From positions 12,447,501 to 12,511,500 of the forward strand of contig NC_079487.1 of assembly GCF_020520425.1 (NCBI RefSeq): 64,000 nt of DNA, given 5' to 3'. The stretch comes from Spinacia oleracea. Its lineage: Eukaryota; Streptophyta; Magnoliopsida; Caryophyllales; Amaranthaceae. The notes below the pieces were generated by a model. The model saw only the letters and a program-made list of their open reading frames with translations, searched no databases and was not told the origin of the DNA. Shown in pieces: positions 56,787-64,000 of the stretch (its first letter is position 1; each line of letters begins with the position of its first letter). Position numbers and translations under genes: made by a program.

Positions 56787-59700
56787 ATGAGTCGTCGTTG
56801 GATGTATGGTGACCATACTACGGCAGAATACTTGAGTGGGGTCGCAGAGTTCATTAGACGTGCTTTAGCACACCAACGGAGTACAAAAGCCGAAAAAATC
56901 TATTGTCCCTGCCGTGATTGTAACAATATCAAGCGGTTAGGTGACATTGATGAAATTGAGGATCATTTATTTCGCCGTGGGTTTAAGCAAGATTACCATG
57001 TTTGGTTTTGGCATGGTGAAACAATACCTGATCGTCCAAGTTCTAGTGTCCATGAATTTGATGTTCAGAGTAATGAGAGTGATGATGATATTTATGAGAA
57101 TAATGAGACGGATGATGATGAGGAAGAAGATGATGAAATAAATGAGATGATGGATGGGCTGAAAGATCACTTGGACGAACGACCTCAGATGTTCGAACAA
57201 GTATCAAAGGCTGCTGAAACTCCATTGTATCCCGGTTGTACAAAATTCAGCAAGTTGGAATGTGTGTCAATACTTTACAACCTCAAATGTAAAGGTGGTT
57301 GGAGAGATGAACACTTTGACACCTTATTGGAGTGGGTAGGTGAATTTTTGCCGGAAGGGAATGATATCCCCACCTCTACCTATTATGCCAGGAAATTGAT
57401 GTGTCCCTTAGGCTTAGAGGTCGACAAGATAGATGCTTGCCCAAATGATTGTATCCTTTACAGAAAAGAGCATGAACATTTGGATGAGTGTCCAACATGC
57501 GGCGCATCTCGTTACAAACGCAAAGGGGCAAATTCAGCTAAGAGGGGCCCGCCTGCTAAGTCTTTGTGGTATCTTCCAATCATACCTAGGTTTGAGCGTA
57601 TGTTTTCATTGAAGAAACAAGCAAAAAACTTAAGGTGGCATGCGGAAGTGAGGAAGAAAGATGGACTCCTTCGACATCCTGCAGATTCTGTTCAATGGAG
57701 AAATATTGATAAGAAATATCCTGAATTTGGTAAGGAGGTTAGAAATCTAAGGCTTGCTTTATGTGCAGATGGTGTGAATCCATATGGAACTCTAAGAAGT
57801 CAACATAGCACATGGCCGGTTCTTCTAGCAATTTATAATCTTCCTCCATGGCTGTGTATGAAGCGGAAGCATATCATGTTATCACTCCTCATCTCGGGGC
57901 CTAAGCAACCTGGAAATGACATAGATGTGTACCTGGCTCCACTCATAGATGATTTGAAATTATTGTGGAATGAAGGTGTTTCAATGTTCGATGCACACAC
58001 CAATTCAAGCTTTACATTGCGAGCTATGGTTTTTTGTACCATAAATGATTTTCCGGCATACGGAAACTTGTCTGGATACAAAACCAAAGGAGAACAAGCA
58101 TGCCCTATATGTGAAGAGGACATGAAGCCCACATGGTTGCATAATTTCAAGAAAAATGTTTACCCAGATTTCAGGAAGCACCTCAGTCGATATCACCCTT
58201 ATCGTAAGAAGAAGAAAGAATTCAATGGGTTCACCGAGGAAAGAGTAGCTCGTACGCCTTTGACAGGATCACAGGTTTATGAACGAATAAAAAATGTTGA
58301 AACCAAATACGGCAAGTGCTACAAGTCCAAGTCTAAAAAGGGTGTTTTGTGGAAGAAAGTATCTCCATTATGGGATCTTCCCTACTGGAGAGATTTGTCG
58401 GTTAGGCATTGTCTCGATGTAATGCACATTGAGAAAAATGTGTGCGATGCTATCATTGGGACTTTGCTAAACATGCCTGGAAAGACTAAGGACAATGAGA
58501 ATGTGCGGAAAGATATGAAAAAGAGGAATATTCGACCAGATTTGTGGCCTGTTGAAAAATCTGGTGCGGGTGGTACTAAGACTTATCTGCCTCCAGCGTG
58601 TTACACAATGTCAAGAAAGGAGAAGAAGCAGTTTTGTGAGTGCTTACATGGAATTAAGGTTCCCTCGGGATATTCGTCGAATGTAAAGCGCCTAGTATCT
58701 CTCTCGGACCTTAGGTTGGTTGGTATGAAGTCTCATGATTGCCATGTAATGATTAATGTGTTTTTGCCAATTGCACTTCGTGGGATATTGCCGAAACACG
58801 TGAGACATGTTATAACAAAACTTTGTGTGTTTTTCAATTCTATATGTGCTAAAGTGATTGATCCGGAGAAATTAGATTCTTTGCACAATGATATTGTTGA
58901 AACTTTGTGTCGATTTGAAATGTACTTTCCACCATCTTTCTTTGATATTATGGTGCACTTAATTGTCCATTTAGTTCGAGAAATCAAGTTATGTGGTCCG
59001 GTGTTCTTAAGATGGATGTATCCTTTTGAGAGATTTTTTGGGCATTTAAAGGACAAAACAAAGAATCGGGCAAGGCCGGAGGGTAGTATCATTCGGGGAG
59101 TCCTTGAGGAAGAGATATCTCAATATGTAGCTGAATTCTTAACAAGGCTTGAGCAAATAGGTCTTCCAAAATCTCGTCATGCAGGGAGGCTTGAAGGGCA
59201 TGGGGTAATTGGTAAAAATGTGATCTCGCCTCCATCTGAAAGGAAGAATAAGGCACATCTTTGTGTGTTGCAGCATCTTACCGAGGTCAATCCTTACATA
59301 GATAAGCATTTGCTAGAATTGCAACAAAAGAATCCTAAGTTGAAGGAAAGAGCGTTGATGCAAGAACATAATCGCACATTTGTTGATTGGTTTAAGAAGG
59401 AAGTAGCCGAGGAAATGAAAAAAAATCTAGATGTTTCTGAAATGGTCCAGTGGTTAGCTCGAGGTCCTCGACTATGTGTTCTGTCTTATGAAGGGTATGA
59501 TATCAATGGGTTCACATTCTACACTAGAAGACAAGATGAAAAGAGTGTGGTGCAGAATAGTGGAGTGAAGCATGTTGCAGCATCTAGGGTCTATGCAAGC
59601 GCCAAGGATAGAAGACCGGTTGATGCGACACAATCATATTATGGTGTTATCGAAGAAATATGGGAGCTTGATTACAACAAATTTACGATCCCTGTATTCC

Positions 59701-60059
59701 GGTGCAAGTGGGCCAACAACCATAATGGGGTGAAACAAGATGAAATTTTTCCTGGTTTAACATTGGTTAACTTTGATCGATTAAGTGATAGTGACGAGCC
59801 ATTCATTCTAGCATCACAAGCTAAGCAAATTTTCTATGTGGTAGACAATGTTGATCCTATATGGCGTGCAGTTGCCCAAGGCAAGAGAAATATTCTGGGT
59901 ATTGATGTAGTTGTGGATGAAGATGAGTATGACAAGTACGATGAAACACCCCTGTTACCAACGGCTGTTCAACCGTTACCGGAGGAGGAAGATGCAAATA
60001 ATACTAATCATATGCGTACAGATCATAGGGAAGGAATTTGGGTTGTAAACCGTAAATGA
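56787..60059 (+). CDS. TNP2-type CACTA transposase
   Basis: It encodes a 1,090-aa protein without introns, from ATG at 56787 (MSRRWMYGDHT). The frame is open 30 bases upstream but only to a GTG. The order matches the plant CACTA transposase family. An N-terminal transposase-associated domain carries CPCRDCNN and VWFWHGE, then an acidic stretch. The Transposase_21 catalytic region has zinc-type pairs (CPNDC, CPTC, CPIC), LCADGVNPYG with acidic D328, and CLDVMHIEKN with D544 and E549. A DUF4218-like region follows (SHDCHVMINVFLPIALRG, FLRWMYPFERFFGHLKD), then a C-terminal DUF4216-like part (YYGVIEEIWELDY). It would cut and paste the element through the CACTA ends. No stops or frame breaks are seen, so it may be active. 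Catalytic residue assignment is by motif only. Confidence 0.9.
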   Translation: MSRRWMYGDHTTAEYLSGVAEFIRRALAHQRSTKAEKIYCPCRDCNNIKRLGDIDEIEDHLFRRGFKQDYHVWFWHGETIPDRPSSSVHEFDVQSNESDDDIYENNETDDDEEEDDEINEMMDGLKDHLDERPQMFEQVSKAAETPLYPGCTKFSKLECVSILYNLKCKGGWRDEHFDTLLEWVGEFLPEGNDIPTSTYYARKLMCPLGLEVDKIDACPNDCILYRKEHEHLDECPTCGASRYKRKGANSAKRGPPAKSLWYLPIIPRFERMFSLKKQAKNLRWHAEVRKKDGLLRHPADSVQWRNIDKKYPEFGKEVRNLRLALCADGVNPYGTLRSQHSTWPVLLAIYNLPPWLCMKRKHIMLSLLISGPKQPGNDIDVYLAPLIDDLKLLWNEGVSMFDAHTNSSFTLRAMVFCTINDFPAYGNLSGYKTKGEQACPICEEDMKPTWLHNFKKNVYPDFRKHLSRYHPYRKKKKEFNGFTEERVARTPLTGSQVYERIKNVETKYGKCYKSKSKKGVLWKKVSPLWDLPYWRDLSVRHCLDVMHIEKNVCDAIIGTLLNMPGKTKDNENVRKDMKKRNIRPDLWPVEKSGAGGTKTYLPPACYTMSRKEKKQFCECLHGIKVPSGYSSNVKRLVSLSDLRLVGMKSHDCHVMINVFLPIALRGILPKHVRHVITKLCVFFNSICAKVIDPEKLDSLHNDIVETLCRFEMYFPPSFFDIMVHLIVHLVREIKLCGPVFLRWMYPFERFFGHLKDKTKNRARPEGSIIRGVLEEEISQYVAEFLTRLEQIGLPKSRHAGRLEGHGVIGKNVISPPSERKNKAHLCVLQHLTEVNPYIDKHLLELQQKNPKLKERALMQEHNRTFVDWFKKEVAEEMKKNLDVSEMVQWLARGPRLCVLSYEGYDINGFTFYTRRQDEKSVVQNSGVKHVAASRVYASAKDRRPVDATQSYYGVIEEIWELDYNKFTIPVFRCKWANNHNGVKQDEIFPGLTLVNFDRLSDSDEPFILASQAKQIFYVVDNVDPIWRAVAQGKRNILGIDVVVDEDEYDKYDETPLLPTAVQPLPEEEDANNTNHMRTDHREGIWVVNRK

Positions 60060-60500
60060 ATAAGATGAGTTGGCTTCTGGGAATAGGTAATTCTAGCTAA
60101 CTGAATATCAGATTAAATGTATCTTTTCTAGCATTTAGGAAGGTGTAGTTTGTACTTCCACATCTTTAATTCTTATTTTATACTTCCATTGTGTTCATGA
60201 TTATACTTTTCTAGCTTTCTTTAATTCTTACTGTACTTCCACATCTTACTTTTGTTCCTGACCAAAGTTTTCTAACTTTCTGTGCAGATGACTTGAGATC
60301 CCCGAGTCAGAAATTTTCAGAAGCTTTCGGTGATTTGTGTCTTTTCAGAAGTTCTCAGAATCGGAAAATAAAGCACGTATTTACTTTTGGTGAGTTGTGC
60401 GTTTTCTCCTAGTGTTGCGCTAATTAACATGTCTCCTAATCTTGAGCTAGAATGACCTAAATCAAAACGAGCGGGCTTAAATTGACCTTAGTTGAATAAA
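60060..60500 (+). other. Region 3' of the transposase
   Basis: It contains short repeats of the type TCTTACTGTACTTCCACATC and a splice acceptor-like TTTCTGTGCAG near 60288. A second, spliced gene could end here, but no domain is visible. Confidence 0.4.
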
Positions 60501-62690
60501 TTGACCTAAATTGACCTTAGTTGACTAAATTAGCATAAATATGAACCATAACTACCAAACAAGTCTCAAATGGCATAAATTGATTGAATTGAGTCTAGGT
60601 AAGTTAAAACTAATCATATTAATCATTTAAAAGGATTAAAATGAGTGTTTAGGTTCTTTAGTTCAAAGTTGGGAGCGGAAATGTCATTTTAGCTCTATAT
60701 ATGACATATAACGACCCAACGAGCCATAAATGTGCATGAATAGGTTCGAATGAGTTTTAGAAACTTAAAACTATGCATATTAGTCATGTAATAAGAATAA
60801 AATGAGTCATTAGGTTCTTTAGTTCAAAGTTGGGAGCGAAAATGTCATTTTAGCTCTATATATGACCTATAACGACCCAACGAGCCATAAATGTGCATAA
60901 ATAGGTTGGAATGAGTTTTAGAAACTTAAAACTATGCATATTAGTCATGTAATAGGATTAAAATGAGTGTTTAGGTTCTTTAGTTCAAAGTTGGGAGCGA
61001 AAATGTCATTTTAGCTCTATATATGACCTTTAACGACCCAACGAGCCTTAAATGTGCATAAATAGGTTGGAATGAGTTTTAGAAACTTAAAACTATGCAT
61101 ATTAGTCATGTAATAGGATTAAAATGAGTGTTTAGGTTCTTTAGTTCAAAGTTGGGAGCGGAAATGTCATTTTAGCTCTATATATGACCTTTAACGACCC
61201 AACGAGCCTTAAATGTGCATAAATAGGTTGGAATGAGTTTTAGAAACTTAAAACTATGCATATTAGTCATGTAATAGGATTAAAATGAGTGTTTAGGTTC
61301 TTTAGTTCAAAGTTGGGAGCGGAAATGTCATTTTAGCTCTATATATGACCTTTAACGACCCAACGAGCCTTAAATGTGCATAAATAGGTTGGAATGAGTT
61401 TTAGAAACTTAAAACTATGCATATTAGTCATTTAATAGGATTAAAATGAGTGTTTAGGTTCTTTAGTTCAAAGTTGGTAGCGGAAATGTCATTTTAGCTC
61501 TATATATGACCTATAACGACCCAACGAGCCTTAAATGTGCATAAATAGGTTGGAATGAGTTTTAGAAACTTAAAACTATGCATATTAGTCATGTAATAGG
61601 ATTAAAATGAGTGTTTAGGTTCTTTAGTTCAAAGTTGGGAGCGAAAATGTCATTTTAGCTCTATATATGACCTTTAACGACCCAACGAGCCTTAAATGTG
61701 CATAAATAGGTTGGAATGAGTTTTAGAAACTTAAAACTATGCATATTAGTCATGTAATAGGATTAAAATGAGTGTTTAGGTTCTTTAGTTCAAAGTTGGG
61801 AGCGGAAATGTCATTTTAGCTCTATATATGACCTATAACGACCCAACGAGCCTTAAATGTGCATAAATAGGTTGAAATGAGTTTTAGAAACTTAAAACTA
61901 TGCATATTAGTCATGTAATAGGATTAAAATGAGTGTTTAGGTTCTTTAGTTCAAAGTTGGGAGCGAAAATGTCATTTTAGCTCTATATATGACCTTTAAC
62001 GACCCAACGAGCCTTAAATGTGCATAAATAGGTTGGAATGAGTTTTAGAAACTTAAAACTATGCATATTAGTCATGTAATAGGATTAAAATGAGTGTTTA
62101 GGTTCTTTAGTTCAAAGTTGGGAGCGGAAATGTCATTTTAGCTCTATATATGACCTACAACGACCCAACGAGCCTTAAATGTGCATAAATAGGTTGGAAT
62201 GAGTTTTAGAAACTTAAAACTATGCATATTAGTCATGTAATAGGATTAAAATGAGTGTTTAGGTTTGTTAGTTCAAAGTTGGGAGCGAAAATGTCTTATT
62301 TTAGCATAAATATGAACCATAACGACCAAACAAGTCTCAAATGGCATAAATTGATTGGACTGAGTCTAGGAAAGTTAAAACTAATCATATTAATCATTTA
62401 AAAGGATTAAAATGAGTGTTTAGGTTTGTTAGTTCAAAGTTGGGAGCGAAAGTGTCATATTAGCCTAAAAATGAGTTCTTAGGTTCTTTAGTTCATAGTT
62501 GGGAGCAAAAATGCCTCATTTTATCATAAATATGAACCACAACGACCAAACAAGTCTCTAATGTGAATAAATAGATCGGATCGATTCTTGGAAAGTTAAA
62601 ATTAATCATATTAATCATTTAAAAGGTTAAAATGAGTCCTTATGTTCGTTAGTTCATAGCTGGGAGCGAAAATGCCTCATTTTAGCATAA
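60500..62690. repeat. Tandem array, about 161-bp unit, about 10 regular copies with drifting ends
   Basis: Regular units lie at about 60700-62290, marked by AACGACCCAACGAGCCTTAA, ATGTGCATAAATAGGTTGGA, ACTATGCATATTAGTCATGT and GTTCAAAGTTGGGAGCG. Positions of AACGACCCAACGAG advance by about 161. Diverged units flank both ends (GACCAAACAAGTCTCAAATG instead). The complement of a unit aligns with the 170-bp unit at 38585-41260. It is non-coding. Confidence 0.92.
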
Positions 62691-62952
62691 GTGGTGTTTT
62701 CTAGACTTATCTCATATGAGTATATGATTTCATGATATAAGAGAAGTGAGATTGTCAGATTTCCTCATTAAGTTTCTTAATCATTGTTGCTTGAGTTTAA
62801 GTGAAACTCAATTACATAATTTCATTTTACGATCTAACTTACATACTACTCCGTACTATACTAGATTAATAGAACTTGTTTATAGAATGAGTTAGCTGCC
62901 CTGCATTCTCATATTGCCTCAACAAACACACCAAGAATGACAAAGAACATTG
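62691..62952. other. A+T-rich segment between arrays
   Basis: I see nothing distinctive in it. Confidence 0.4.
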
Positions 62953-63263
62953 CAGATCAGATCAGCACAGATCAATGCAGATCAGATGAGGGTAGCACTG
63001 ATCTGTGTTGATCTGTTCTGCACTGATCTGTGCTGATCTGATCTGCACAGATCAGTGCAGATCAGATCAGCACTGATCTGTGCTGATCTGTTCTGCAGAT
63101 CTGATCAGTGCAGAACAGATCAGCAGAGATCAGTGCTGATCTGATCTGCACTGATTTGTGCAGATCAGATCAGCACAGATCAGTGCAGAACAGATCAGCA
63201 CAGATCAGTGCTGATCTGATCAGCACTGATCTATGCTGATCAGATCTGCACAGATCAGTGCAT
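62953..63263. repeat. GATC palindrome array
   Basis: About 310 bases are made almost only of the words GATCAGTGCA, GATCAGATCAGCACA, their complements and minor variants. By my count GATC occurs 31 times, mostly spaced about 5 or 10-11 bases apart. Because the words are nearly self-complementary, both strands read alike and many alternative hairpins are possible. It does not occur elsewhere in the window. No gene is present. Confidence 0.95.
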
Positions 63264-63403
63264 TCCACATATATAATTTTTCATGCTTGTTGGCTTGTTG
63301 CTGCTATAGAGTTCAAATTCTTTGATATGATTTGATTCTTTGAAGGCCGGAGCATGTGTCAACTTAGTATTCTATCAATTGTTCAATTACATTGTAAAGC
63401 GAT

Positions 63404-63702
63404 GTTTTGGTCCCTAACAAAAAGCGGAGAGGAATAAAAAGAGGGAAAAGGGGTGAAATGGATCAAGGAAGGGATGTGAAGGTTGGTTTTTCTGGTGATG
63501 TATCCATGGTGGGTGGAAGTGAGAGTTGCTTTAGTGGTGACTAGTGAGGTGACGGTGATAGTGGTGGTGAGGTGATGGTGGGGTGGGGTGGATTGATTTG
63601 GGATGATGGTGGTGACCATTGAGTCATTGACCAATGAGAGACTGATAGAAATTTGGGGGAATCCAAGTCCAGGGGGAAGTCTGGGGAACCAAACAGCCCC
63701 TA
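63404..63702. mobile_element. Possible small MITE
   Basis: The left end TGTTTTGGTCCCTAAC resembles the complement of the right end GGGGAACCAAACAGCCCC. The right end is of the CTGTTTGGTT type often seen at plant DNA-element ends. The interior has GTGGTGGTGAGG-type runs and a frame on the minus strand (63383-63634) that is low-complexity. The boundaries and target duplication are not clear. Confidence 0.35.
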
Positions 63703-64000
63703 AATTTCTTTCTCTCTATGCTGTTCTTATTGATTTTCCATTATGTTGAGCTTTGACATATTTACACTTAAATTTCTCGTTCATTCTTCAATTAGTGCCA
63801 TCTCTTTTGCATGATCCCCTTTGCACAAACTAGAGACTTAAAATTGGTGGGGAGTGGTACTGTTAGTTGCTGTTGTTTCAAAATTGACCTTGATTTATCT
63901 CTTCTGACTGCCATAAAACTAGCATCTGCAAATCCTTGATGAAATTTTATTAACCAAATATTTGGTTAAAATAGTGTCAATTGTTCCTCTATGGTTTCAC
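63703..64000. other. A+T-rich sequence to the window end
   Basis: No gene, repeat or CACTA end was recognised here. Confidence 0.4.

Larger units (their letters stand above)
54281..64000 (+). mobile_element. CACTA (En/Spm-type) transposon 2, potentially autonomous, right end outside the window
   Basis: It begins CACTAGTAGAAAAAACCCC, inserted into the gypsy element after TTT (54278-54280). Subterminal words TTGCAGCGTACA and its inverses repeat at 54305-54510. Then come a leader with G+C-rich and TTTTGATTTTCG repeats, an uninterrupted TNP2-type transposase, a 161-bp tandem array and a GATC palindrome array. No complement of the terminal repeat and no GTACGCTGCAA subterminal word is seen up to 64000. 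The element is therefore longer than 9.7 kb, or its right end is lost. Assignment of the last kilobase to it is tentative. Confidence 0.8.

Overview
This is plant nuclear DNA. The evidence is two intronless plant-type GT47 (MUR3-clade) glycosyltransferase genes, CACTA, copia and Tat-type gypsy transposons, AT-rich spacers and decayed retroelement pol genes. The LTR families and the frequent 'actccgta' spacer motif remind me of spinach and its relatives (Amaranthaceae/Chenopodioideae). That species guess is from memory and no search was run.

Layout. 1-14.9 kb is a retroelement nest. A 5'-truncated LINE RT on the minus strand is the oldest layer. It is split by a 10.2-kb copia-like element (4100-14319, minus strand, 5-bp target duplication CAAAT) and cut by a Tat-type gypsy LTR. 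That LTR is itself interrupted by the 3' end of another copia element (1-2576). 15.1-16.9 kb is a non-autonomous Mutator-like element whose right arm carries a smaller TIR element. 17.9-21.8 kb is the only normal gene space: two convergent GT47 paralogues with an almost identical tract inside the catalytic domain. 21.8-26.2 kb is AT-rich spacer with small TIR elements, a direct duplication, minisatellites and a (CAA)n microsatellite. 26.2-30.9 kb is rich in the motif TTTACTTTT and holds captured pieces of unrelated genes (endonuclease I-like, LRR receptor-like) and three tRNA-like sequences.

30.9-47.9 kb is a second copia-like element of the same family (plus strand). Its two LTRs belong to different subfamilies and it lacks a target duplication. 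A 6.9-kb CACTA element (37753-44634) sits in it with an AAG duplication; the other copia copy in this window shows the matching empty site. 48.5-54.3 kb is the 5' half of a Tat-type gypsy element (LTR, PBS, gag, protease-like region, with frame breaks). It is interrupted at 54281 by a second, larger CACTA element that runs past the window end. That element carries a long uninterrupted TNP2-type transposase (1,090 aa), a 161-bp tandem array and, beyond it, a roughly 310-bp array of interlocking GATC palindromes.

About 85-90% of the window is recognisable transposable element. The genes that look intact are the two GT47 genes and the CACTA transposase. The most unusual items are the GATC palindrome array, the homologous tandem arrays shared by two different CACTA elements, the mismatched LTR pair, the cluster of tRNA-like sequences, and the conversion-like tract between the GT47 paralogues.
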